From Endozoicomonas sp. NE40 (GTDB lineage Bacteria > Pseudomonadota > Gammaproteobacteria > Pseudomonadales > Endozoicomonadaceae), in NCBI RefSeq assembly GCF_040549045.1, contig NZ_JBEWTB010000002.1, positions 2,642,001 through 2,706,000 of the forward strand: a stretch of 64,000 nucleotides of DNA, written 5' to 3'. Position numbers and translations under genes: made by a program. Positions 33,702-42,500 of this stretch are shown one piece after another. Each line of letters starts with the position of its first letter. Positions within the stretch are counted from its first letter, which is position 1. The notes beneath the pieces are model-generated. The model had not been told where the DNA came from. It worked only from the letters and a program-made list of their open reading frames with translations, and ran no database searches.

Positions 33702-35006
33702 TCAGGCTTTTTCAGCTGTAACCGGGGATTTTGCAACAATCTGGCTGTCGTCGCTTGCATCCAGTTTGGCAAGGTACTGGTTGACCAGTTCCTGAAAGGC
33801 GATCATCTGCGAGGAATCAAGCTGTTTGCCTTCCGGTAACGAGTAGGTCATGTAGTTGACGGGTGTGCTGTTGGCGTGCAGCTCAAAGTGCAGGTGTGGT
33901 CCGGTACTGCGACCTGTATTACCTGTTAAGGCGACAATATCACCGATGTTAACTCTCTGACCTTGTTTCACCAGAATTTTGCTCAAATGCAGGTAGCGGG
34001 TGCTGTAAGTTTCGGTGTGCTGGATGGTGATATGAAGGCCGGCTGCAGGATGATTACCAACCCGGGTGACAACACCATCGCTGATAGCCTTGGCCCGGGT
34101 ACCCGTCGGTGTGGCAAAGTCAGTACCATTGTGTGGAGAAATTCTTTTGGTGATAGGGTGCAGGCGTCTGGGGTTAAAGTGGGAACTGATACGATATCTC
34201 TCGGAAACAGGTCTGCGCAGGAAGGCCCGGTTCAGACTTTGCCCTGTTTCATCATAATACTGACCATCGTCGTGCAGGAAAGCAGCCAGTCGTTTACCCC
34301 GGTTAACAAAGATGACAGCTTTCAGGGTTGAGCGACCGGTGTGAGTGTCTCCCACATAGATATCGTCATACAGCATCTGGAAGGTGTCACCTGCCCGCAG
34401 GTCTCTGGCAAAGTTGATTTTGTCTTCAAACAGGCGGGATATTGACTCGATTTCTGCCGGGCTCAGTCCTACCCTGGAAGCACTCTGGTAGAGGCTGTTG
34501 TTAATAACACCATCAACCTGTCGTTCAACAATATTGGTGACATGGGAAAGCATTTCGCCGGTGTAGTCATCACCATCCCGAATAAATTCCAGCGTGTTAA
34601 TACTGTCGATGACTACCTGCATGCGGGTAACCAGCTGGTTTTCACCTTCTCGTATAAAGAGCAGCTGCTGACCTGGCTTTAAATTATCGAGCTGAAGAAA
34701 GTCCAGATCTGCTTCAAGCAGTTTGTACATTGTCGCTTGAGGCAATTGCAGTTTGGCGAAGATGGAACCCAGGGTGTCGTTGGCTTCAATGGTGTAACCA
34801 ATTCGCTGTATCTGCTCTTCCTGAACGGTCCCCACAGGTCCGGTTTCAGGCTCTTCAATGGCAGGACTGGTTGTTAATGGTAATACAACTTCACGGTAAG
34901 GGCTTGAATCACCCGATGGCCAGAGTATTGCTGTTGTGGAAGCCAGTAAAGCCGTTAACACGACAGGTTTACGGTTCTTTAGACAGAAATACTTTATCGA
35001 TGCCAT
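33702..35006 (-). CDS. mepM: M23 zinc-dependent DD-endopeptidase, MepM/ShyB-like
   Basis: A 434-residue murein hydrolase that cuts peptide cross-links in peptidoglycan during growth. An N-terminal membrane anchor (residues ~15-30) is followed by a LysM/OapA-like domain (~70-110, GYTIEANDTLGSIFAKLQLP), a linking domain, and a LytM/M23 domain whose zinc ligands are H and D in HNGTDFA and H in GPHLHFELH. Length and order match E. coli MepM (YebA). A near-perfect Zur box in its promoter (35233-35253) indicates zinc-starvation control, as known for V. cholerae ShyB. Confidence 0.93.
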   Translation of the reverse strand: MASIKYFCLKNRKPVVLTALLASTTAILWPSGDSSPYREVVLPLTTSPAIEEPETGPVGTVQEEQIQRIGYTIEANDTLGSIFAKLQLPQATMYKLLEADLDFLQLDNLKPGQQLLFIREGENQLVTRMQVVIDSINTLEFIRDGDDYTGEMLSHVTNIVERQVDGVINNSLYQSASRVGLSPAEIESISRLFEDKINFARDLRAGDTFQMLYDDIYVGDTHTGRSTLKAVIFVNRGKRLAAFLHDDGQYYDETGQSLNRAFLRRPVSERYRISSHFNPRRLHPITKRISPHNGTDFATPTGTRAKAISDGVVTRVGNHPAAGLHITIQHTETYSTRYLHLSKILVKQGQRVNIGDIVALTGNTGRSTGPHLHFELHANSTPVNYMTYSLPEGKQLDSSQMIAFQELVNQYLAKLDASDDSQIVAKSPVTAEKA

Positions 35007-35232
35007 TCGTTGTTGCTCTTAAGCCCGGGGGAAATATCCAATAAAACTAAATACAGAGGTTGGTCGCCAAGCGGTGTTTACTCGTATTGTTCTCGTACAA
35101 CTGACCGTCTTTGTCAGTTATTAGTACGATAGTCTACCACTTAGTGGATAATTTTACGCTGCCTGAAACGGTCATTGTCACAGAGTCGGTAGCACTTACT
35201 TACTGATAAGGCTTCGACAATGAATTTAAAGA

Positions 35233-35253
35233 AAATGTTATAATATAACGTTT
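35233..35253. promoter_or_regulatory. Zur box upstream of mepM
   Basis: The core GTTATAATATAAC (35237-35249) is a perfect palindrome and the full 21-bp site agrees with the enterobacterial Zur consensus at 20 positions. It overlaps the -10 of the predicted mepM promoter, so Zur with zinc should block transcription. Confidence 0.85.
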
Positions 35254-35265
35254 GGGTTTTGGCAA
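35237..35265 (-). promoter_or_regulatory. Predicted mepM promoter overlapping the Zur box
   Basis: On the minus strand TTGCCA (35265-35260) and TATAAC (35242-35237) are separated by exactly 17 bp. The -10 lies inside the Zur core. The resulting leader of about 220 nt includes a hairpin around 35094-35130 (AACTGAC/GTCAGTT). Confidence 0.65.
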
Positions 35266-35292
35266 CTGGCTTCCTGCCCTGTTACCTGTTTT

Positions 35293-35832
35293 TCAGGCAG
35301 GGTAGCAAATAATGTTGTGGAAAACGGCGGTGTCTGTTTTTGCCCTGTAGCTGTGGGGCTGGTCAGCATGAAATTTCAGGCTTTCACCTTTTTTCAGAAG
35401 GTGGCTGGAATTACCGGTTTCAAGTTCAATCTCACCTTCAATAACACAGCAATGTTCAATGACTCCGGGTGCATGGGGTGAGGACTGCTGGCGGTGAAAT
35501 TTCATCAGTGTAATTTCAAACATTTCCATGCGGGTATCAGCGCTGAAAGGAAAAAGCGTTTTGATTTGCATGGATGGGTCACAGGGAAACGTTGTTTCAC
35601 TGTTTCTGAGCGACTCTCTGGTGGCAAAAAACGCAGAGAATGATGTTTCAAGACCGCTGGCAATTTTCCAGAGTGTTGCAATGGTCGGGCTGGATTCCTG
35701 ACGTTCAATCTGCCCGAGCATTGCTTTGGAAACACCCGTTGCCTGTGCCGTTTTGTCGAGACTCCAGCCTCTGGCTGCCCTTATGGATTTAAGATGACTG
35801 GCAATCTGGGACTTGAAGATGTCTGTGCTCAT
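35293..35832 (-). CDS. XRE-family regulator with C-terminal cupin
   Basis: A 179-residue regulator: helix-turn-helix at residues ~10-65 (LKSIRAARGWSLDKTAQATGVSKAMLGQIERQESSP) and a single cupin domain at ~105-175 (PGVIEHCCVIEGEIELE, then KKGESLKFHADQPHSY). This design senses a small molecule in the cupin. It is divergent from benE, and the 160-bp space between them carries a set of repeated operators, so it very likely regulates itself and benE. Confidence 0.9.
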   Translation of the reverse strand: MSTDIFKSQIASHLKSIRAARGWSLDKTAQATGVSKAMLGQIERQESSPTIATLWKIASGLETSFSAFFATRESLRNSETTFPCDPSMQIKTLFPFSADTRMEMFEITLMKFHRQQSSPHAPGVIEHCCVIEGEIELETGNSSHLLKKGESLKFHADQPHSYRAKTDTAVFHNIICYPA

Positions 35833-35864
35833 CAGGAGTACCGGTTTGGTTTTTGTGTAAAGTC

Positions 35865-35912
35865 TTTGTGCGCTATTGTTTTTGTACGCTATTGTTTTTG
35901 TGCGTAATAGCG
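35865..35912. repeat. 16-bp direct repeats in the regulator-benE intergenic region
   Basis: TTTGTGCGCTATTGTT (35865), TTTGTACGCTATTGTT (35881) and TTTGTGCGTAATAGCG (35897) follow each other every 16 bp. The third copy merges into the first inverted repeat at 35899-35916. Confidence 0.85.
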
Positions 35913-35947
35913 CACAATGCTATTCTTCTTGTGCGTAATAACGCACA
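35899..35947. promoter_or_regulatory. Two inverted-repeat operators upstream of benE
   Basis: TGTGCGTAATAGCGCACA (35899-35916) and TGTGCGTAATAACGCACA (35930-35947) have TGTGCG arms around a 6-bp spacer and are 31 bp apart, three helical turns. They are well placed for binding of the divergent XRE/cupin protein as dimers on one face of the DNA. Confidence 0.75.
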
Positions 35948-35992
35948 TATAAGAATAACAGATTTAAGGTCTGGCTTTTATCAGATGGAGCC

Positions 35993-37153
35993 ATGCAGGT
36001 GAAAAGACTTCTCAACATACGTCATATCTCGGCGGGTTTAACAGCGGTTGTTATTGGCTATACAGGCTCGGTCATCATTATCATTCAGGCAGCAATGGCT
36101 GCAGGTGCAGACAGTGAACAGGTTGCCAGCTGGCTGATGGCCCTGGGCATAGCCATGGGAGTGACTTCTATTGGTTTTTCTCTGCGCTATAAAATTCCGG
36201 TGGTTATGGCGTGGTCTACACCGGGCGCTGCGATGTTGATAGGGGTTCTGGATCAATACGACCTGGCTGTTTCTATTGGGGCGTTTGTCATGACGGGCGT
36301 CATGATTGCCCTGACCGGATGCCTGAAACCGGTCGCAAGAGCCATTCAGGCAATACCCCAGCCAATGGCGACTGCCATGCTGGCAGCGATTGTTCTGCCG
36401 TTCTGTATGAATGCCTTTTTACCGGCGGAGTCGGATTTTGGCATTTTCATGGTGATGTTTACGACATTTCTGATGGCAAAGCGATGGTTGCCACAATATG
36501 TGATGGTTTTGTTATTAGTCGCAGGTTTAACCCTTGCCCTGTGGGATGGTGTGTTTGATGATCAGAGCGTTGAGTTCTCACTGGCAGCCCCCGTTTTTGT
36601 CGCCCCTGAGTTTACCCTGCAAGGGCTGATTAATATCAGCATCCCTCTGTATCTGGTCACAATGCTCTCGCAGAACCTGCCGGGTATTGCCATGCTGCGT
36701 TCTTACAACTATTCCCTGCCTCTGCCCCAGGTCCTGATCGGTTCAGGTATCACGAATGCGGTGCTGGCACCGATTGGCGGTTTCAGCGTTAACCTTGCTG
36801 CAATATCTGCGGCGGCCTGTATGAATGAGAATGTCGATGCTGACCCGTCCCTGCGTTATCGCTCAGCCATCTGGGCAGGGATTTTTTACCTTCTGGCCGG
36901 AGGGTGGGCGACAGCTGTTGTTGTTCTTTTTGTTGCTCTGCCTGATGCAATAGGGCAAATGATGGCTGGGTTTGCAGTACTTGGAACCTTGTTAATGTGT
37001 TTGCAGAACGCTTTCAACGATACCCGTTATCATGAGGCGGCACTGGTTACATTTCTGGTCACGGTGTCGGGAATAACGCTGTTAAACGTTGGCTCGACCC
37101 TGTTGGGGTTGATGGCAGGAGGCGTGGTTTTTTTAAACAAAAGTTATCGGTAA
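35993..37153 (+). CDS. benE: Benzoate/H+ symporter family transporter BenE
   Basis: A 386-residue membrane protein of the BenE family (about twelve helices; MAWSTPGAAMLIG in the first half and APIGGFSVNLAAISAAACMNENVDADP in the second are family hallmarks). Members are proton symporters of benzoate, but many BenE-like proteins have no known substrate and no benzoate catabolic gene is present in the window. It is paired with the divergent XRE/cupin regulator. Confidence 0.88.
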   Translation: MQVKRLLNIRHISAGLTAVVIGYTGSVIIIIQAAMAAGADSEQVASWLMALGIAMGVTSIGFSLRYKIPVVMAWSTPGAAMLIGVLDQYDLAVSIGAFVMTGVMIALTGCLKPVARAIQAIPQPMATAMLAAIVLPFCMNAFLPAESDFGIFMVMFTTFLMAKRWLPQYVMVLLLVAGLTLALWDGVFDDQSVEFSLAAPVFVAPEFTLQGLINISIPLYLVTMLSQNLPGIAMLRSYNYSLPLPQVLIGSGITNAVLAPIGGFSVNLAAISAAACMNENVDADPSLRYRSAIWAGIFYLLAGGWATAVVVLFVALPDAIGQMMAGFAVLGTLLMCLQNAFNDTRYHEAALVTFLVTVSGITLLNVGSTLLGLMAGGVVFLNKSYR

Positions 37154-37238
37154 CAACCAAAGTCATTACCGATAATTTTAGCCATTAGGAACACCGTGAT
37201 GATTGTTGTCCTACTCCGGTGGAAGAGAGACAAATATT

Positions 37239-39071
37239 TTACTTGGGAACGGACATGTCGGGATCGTATACCTTCCCTATCATGGCTTCTTCATCATCAT
37301 CATTAGTACCAGCTGTAAAGCTTGACTGATAAGCTACGTTAGCAGTTGCACTAAAGATGCCCGCAAAAGTAGTCCATATTGCTGCCCGGTATTTATATCC
37401 CAAAATAGTTAAGGCGACACCAATCGCAGTGCCTATAGCTATTCCTGCTATTTCTCCACCACTCAAACCAGAATCATCATCACCTTTTCGCCTCTGGACA
37501 CTTGGGGAGGAGGTGTAGTTGGGAATGAAGGGAGAGTTGGAAGTAGAGACATTAACGGTTGGGCTTATCAAGCCCGGGAAGATGACTTTCAGGTTATAAA
37601 ATAAATCATCGCCACTGACTATCTGCACTCCCGGTTTATTAGCAATCTGTCGGATGTAATCATTGTCTTCAATAGTCACCTGCCCGGTTATTTTTGTAGT
37701 GTCGGCAGGAGAGCCTGCCCTTGTTGACAGGCTCAGGATATGCCGGTTAACAGGCCATTCTTCAGGAACTGTAACATGTTCACGAGTTTTATCTCCTGTG
37801 TATACCCCGGGGTGCAGTCCTTTCATTAATGCGTTAACAGCGCTGCCACCAGTCCGTGAATTCTTTTCCATATCACTAAAAGCCAGGCCTATGTAAGCCA
37901 TATCCTGAGACGACCACCAGTTATTTGTCAGCCCGATAGATATACCGTCAAAATCAATCTCCTCAGGGTTGAGAATATCGATAACATTAAGGACTGCCGA
38001 ACTGAGAGTAACATCGAATACCCAGACATTCTTTGCCTTGATTTTGGAGCAGTTATGCAGAGTAATTGCACTTTCGTATAAGACAGATGGGTTTGTAAAC
38101 CTGTTTTCAGGCTCAAAACTGGTTCCAACATTTTCCAGAGTAATTGATTTAGCACTTGTGGCATAAAGCAAGCCTCTACGGGAGTGCGTCGCATGGATAT
38201 TCCTGAACTCTATCTCTGTATTTTCTCCGGAAACCTGAAAAGCAAGTGAGTGAGCGTTGTTCGTTGTTGGATCAATATTAACATTGGCCAGCATGCAGTT
38301 TTGGCAGTTTATCCATTCAAGCATCGTGCTGTCTGTTTTACTTCCTCTGAGGGTTGGGTAATTTCCATCAGCGTCAGCCTCCCCTATAATGGCGACATTT
38401 TCAGCATTTGTGATTCTGATGACATCATTAAACCAGATTTCTCCCGGGGGAAGAATATAAACTGTAAAGCTATCATGCTCCCAGAAAAGTTCATTTTTTC
38501 CAAGATAACGAACACTATAGCTACCTTTAGAGTCAGTAAAATTTTCGCATAGCGTTCGGGAATCGGGGTTTTTCAACTTACTGCATGAAAAATTGCTTAT
38601 AGTGTGCGCTTTATTATTATTGTGAATCAAAGTACTGTTTGGGTCTAAAGATTTATCACTGCCATGTGCTGTATTTATAGCTGTACGATTCAGGCATGAA
38701 CCGGTGCCATCGGCGCATATGTAGCTACCATTGAAGTATATAGGAGGTTCAATATAACCCGTAGAGTTTTTATTGCCGTAGACCTCGGCAATGATGGTAG
38801 CTGTATTACCTAAATCTAAACCGCCTATTCCCGAAGTATCTAAGTCACTGGCATTAAATGCTCCACCCAAAAAAGCTGTCGCATAGCTCGGTATTAAGAA
38901 AAGAGAAAAAAAAGCGCTACTAAAAAAACCTCTTTTTTTATAAAATTGATTATCGGTACGTTGTTCACTAACAGGAGCATGAAGATAGTTACTTTTTTTT
39001 TCAGGTCGTTTATGATTGTTAAAGTTTTTCGACGAATTCTTTTCCTTTCCTATCTTAAAAACAAACATCAT
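37239..39071 (-). CDS. Exported beta-helix protein with C-terminal membrane anchor, function unknown
   Basis: A 610-residue protein on locally AT-rich DNA. After a basic N-terminal stretch of ~45 residues comes a hydrophobic segment (FFSSAFFSLFLIPSYATAF, ~50-68), probably an uncleaved or late signal. Residues ~190-400 show the repeat rhythm of a right-handed parallel beta-helix (NAENVAIIGEADADG, CQNCMLANVNID, NTEIEFRNIHATHS, KSITLENVGTS, KIKAKNVWVFD). Near the C-terminus GGEIAGIAIGTAIGVALTILGYKYR is a glycine-rich membrane helix followed by an acidic tail. This layout resembles a surface pectin-lyase-fold protein, enzymatic or adhesive; no catalytic set was identified. It has no operon partner and may have been acquired by transfer. 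Confidence 0.7.
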   Translation of the reverse strand: MMFVFKIGKEKNSSKNFNNHKRPEKKSNYLHAPVSEQRTDNQFYKKRGFFSSAFFSLFLIPSYATAFLGGAFNASDLDTSGIGGLDLGNTATIIAEVYGNKNSTGYIEPPIYFNGSYICADGTGSCLNRTAINTAHGSDKSLDPNSTLIHNNNKAHTISNFSCSKLKNPDSRTLCENFTDSKGSYSVRYLGKNELFWEHDSFTVYILPPGEIWFNDVIRITNAENVAIIGEADADGNYPTLRGSKTDSTMLEWINCQNCMLANVNIDPTTNNAHSLAFQVSGENTEIEFRNIHATHSRRGLLYATSAKSITLENVGTSFEPENRFTNPSVLYESAITLHNCSKIKAKNVWVFDVTLSSAVLNVIDILNPEEIDFDGISIGLTNNWWSSQDMAYIGLAFSDMEKNSRTGGSAVNALMKGLHPGVYTGDKTREHVTVPEEWPVNRHILSLSTRAGSPADTTKITGQVTIEDNDYIRQIANKPGVQIVSGDDLFYNLKVIFPGLISPTVNVSTSNSPFIPNYTSSPSVQRRKGDDDSGLSGGEIAGIAIGTAIGVALTILGYKYRAAIWTTFAGIFSATANVAYQSSFTAGTNDDDEEAMIGKVYDPDMSVPK

Positions 39072-39571
39072 TAAAACCTCGGTAATAACTGTATGCCAGT
39101 TTATAGCTATTTATGTCGTCTAAGTAGTCATGCTGTTGAAACCGGATATTTTTCTGTCTGTAGCGCAGATTTTATCGGTTACAGATTGGCAAAAGCAATC
39201 ATCGGACTACTTATAGATTTCCATAATTTTAATACAGCTTAAAAAAGCAAATAAATTCCATTAAACTGTTTCTCAATAAATATGCACTTTATTATTACAC
39301 TTGATCTCAAATCATAAACAGCTACAAATTGGAACGCTGAAATGCCTTCTTTAGAAGACGACTATTGTTTATTATTTATTAGTACGATAATAAACAACGC
39401 TATAATAAAGTAGACTATGTAAAATTAGTTTATCAACTTCTAATTAACTTTTTATCTGTTACCGCACTCCCAAAAGGATCAGGCAGTTTTTGTCAGGCTC
39501 AGATGATTGCCGGTATGACGACCTTTGCCATGAGGAGCGCAGGCCGACGTACCTAAGCATAAACTTCACCG
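39072..39571. other. AT-rich 500-bp intergenic region
   Basis: Much richer in A+T than its surroundings. It contains an 11-bp perfect inverted repeat, TTGTTTATTAT (39365-39375) with ATAATAAACAA (39387-39397). No open frame with coding character is seen. It likely holds the promoter of the beta-helix protein gene; the right end follows the sbcC stop. Confidence 0.5.
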
Positions 39572-42500
39572 TCAGACCGCAAATGCCTTATCCAGTGTGC
39601 TGTAACCCAGCCCCACTTCCTTGCTGACATGAATCTGCATGGGAATGCGCTCTTTCAGGGACTCAACATGAGAGATGACTCCGACCATTTTGCCGCTGGC
39701 ATTCAGGCTGTCCAGGGCGTTCAGGGCGATTTCCAGAGTTTCCTGATCCAGGGTTCCGAACCCTTCATCAAGGAACAGGGAATCAATGCTGGTCTTATGA
39801 CTGACCAGATCCGATAACGCCAGTGCCAGTGCCAGACTGACCAGAAAACTCTCGCCCCCGGAAAGGGTTTTGATATCTCGCTGAACCCCGGCCTGCCATT
39901 CATCGAGAATTTCCAGACTGAGTTCTTCCGATTTTTTACGGTTCAGCTGATAGCGACCATGCAGGCGCTGAAGCTGCTGGTTGGCAAGATAGATCAGGTG
40001 ATCCAGCGTCAGCCCCTGGGCAAACTTACGGAACTTGTCGCCTTTGGCAGAGCCAATCAACGTATTGAGATGATCCCAGAGTTCAAACTGCTTTTTCTGT
40101 GCTGAAATCCGGTTGAACAATTCAGACTGCTGCTGACGTTTGTTTCGATCATCAGTCAGGGCCTGCCGGATCTCTCCCTGGCGCTGGTTAACCAGCCGCT
40201 GTTCATTGTCCACATTGTGAATTTTTTCCTGTAATGCGTCGGCTGTTTCTTCCGTTAAAGGGTTGGACTGAAGCATCGTCAGCTTTTCTTTTATCAGCAG
40301 CTCCCGTTCTGTCGTACGGGTAATGGCCTCTTCCAGGTTTTGTTTCAGGTTTTGCAGGGTTTCACGCTGCCCGGCTGGCAGGATAGCCTGTTCAAAAGCC
40401 TGAGTGTCTGCAAAAGGGCTGCCTTTCAGCTGTGTTTCCCAATGATGGGTCACTTTTTCCAGTTCGTCACCCAGACGCTGTAAAGCCTGTTCCTGCTGTT
40501 GTAAAAAACCAGACTGTTCACTGAATGTTTTCTGAGCCGACCGGGTATGGGCTTCTGTCTGTTTTAATGACTGGTCAGCCTCAGCCACTGAAGCTTCCAG
40601 ACGCTGGCGTTCCTCTGCAACATCCAGATCGCCCAGTAACATGAAACGTTGGGTTCTGAATTCTTCCAGCTGTTCAGTAAGCTGTTTCAGCTCGTTCTGC
40701 CGTTCATCAAGCTGCTGTTTACTGTGGTTCTGTTTCTGCGTATTCAGGGCAAGGTCGTTTTCCAGTGCCTGTAGAGACTGTTGCAGGGTTTCTGCCTGTT
40801 GTTCCATGGCTTGCCAGGTGGTCTTCATGCTCTCCTGATGACTCAGCCACTGGTTTTGCTGACTCAGATCTGGCAGAGGTTCATTCAGTGACCGGGCAAT
40901 CTGCTGTTCCAGATGGCTCAGTTCCTTTTGCAGTTTCTCTGTTTCCTGATGTTGTGCGTCCTGCTCTTTCTGTCGCTGTTCATACTGCTGGCTTTGCAGC
41001 TCCATTTGATGCTGGAGGCTGGTGGTGTTCTGCTTCTGCTCTGTCTGGATTTGCTGTAGCTGAACGAGGTTGTCGTTAATCTGTTTTAGCTGCCGAGTCA
41101 TTGTTTTCAGGCTGATGCCCTCTTCTCTGGCATTTTGCAGCCAGATGGCTATGGCGTCGGGCTGTTGAATATCGAGTGTTTCCCCAATCGATGCACAGAG
41201 TGTTTCCCATCCAGCCAGACAGGTGGCCTGCTGCTGACTGAGTTCGGTGATGCGTTTTTCTGACGTCTGGCAGAGTGTTTGCAATTCAGCCTGTCGTGCT
41301 TTTTTCTCAGAACCTAGCCGTTCCATCTGGCTGAGAAGCTGACGCTTTTCTTCAACCCTTTTCCGGGTTGCGTTGCTGTCGATATGGCTATACACGTCGA
41401 TGGAAGGATGTTCCCGTGAGCCGCACAACGGACACGCCTCGTCCTTCTTTAAACGATTTCTGTGTTCTGTCAGGCTGGCAATTTTCTGTTCCTGAAACAG
41501 CAGGGTTTCCAGATCATTCAGATGTTGTTTTTCCTGTTTGTACTGTTCCCGGTTTGCCTGTAATTCTTTGCTTAGAGGTTCAAGAGCCTGCTGGTTCTGA
41601 GAAAAAGCAGCCTGTTCAGCCAGTAAGGTCTGAGTCGTGTCACGATACTGCTTTTCAGTGTTTTTTATTTCCAGATACAGGGGGGCGATGGCATCAAAGC
41701 GTTCTTCCTGTTTCAGTAGTTGTTGCTCATTGGTGTCTTTCAGAAGTTCGGCTTTCTGGTTCACTGCCTGTTGATACGATGCCTGTGCCTGTTCACTGTC
41801 GTGCAGGCTTTGCTGAACCTTTTTCTGACTCTGTTGCATTGCCCGATGCAGTGTTGTTAATTCTTTTTGCCACTTTTGCAGATCGGTTTGTGTCTGTTGA
41901 TTTTGCCGGTTGAGTGATTCCCGACGTTCAAACTGAGCGCGCCAGAGAGGCAGTTGTTCAGCCAGAAGCCGGTGATGGGCATTGTCATTCAGATACTGGC
42001 TGGTGGCTGCCTGCTGTTCTATAGACGACTGGCGTTGTTGTTGTAGCGAGTTAACTGTTTGCAGATGCTCTGACAGTTCTTTTTCAAGGCTGGCCGCCTG
42101 CTGGTTGCCGGTAGCCAGCTCTTCTCTTTTCTGCTGAATCTGCTGGTCGAGGGGAACCACCTGCTCGTTGATCAGGGTTTCTGTTTCAACCTTTTGCTGT
42201 TTAACCGTAGCAAGGTTTTCCTGTGCTGCTGTCGCTTCGGATTGAGCCGATGCCAGTCTGTCGGACGCCTGCTGTAACTCCGCCTGAAGCTGCTGGCACT
42301 TTGTTTCTGAGTGATTAACCGCTTCTCTGGTGGACTGAAGCTGGTCGAAAGCGGGCTTGAGATCCAGGGCTGGCAGTGCATGGGCAAGGCGTTCAAGTTG
42401 TTCAGCCTGTGCCGCTTTATCGTCAATCGCTTTCTGTTTGAGCTGCCCGGCTTCTTCAACGTCAGTTGTCAGCTTATTGACCTGTTGCAGCCATTCAAAC

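Noticed and set aside
35865..35947. CRISPR-like array
   Set aside because: Repeats are 16 bp, contiguous and without unique spacers; they look like regulator half-sites. No cas genes are present.
41368..41913. Plus-strand open frame opposite sbcC
   Set aside because: It is the antisense of the coiled-coil region; its composition is explained by glutamine and leucine codons of SbcC.
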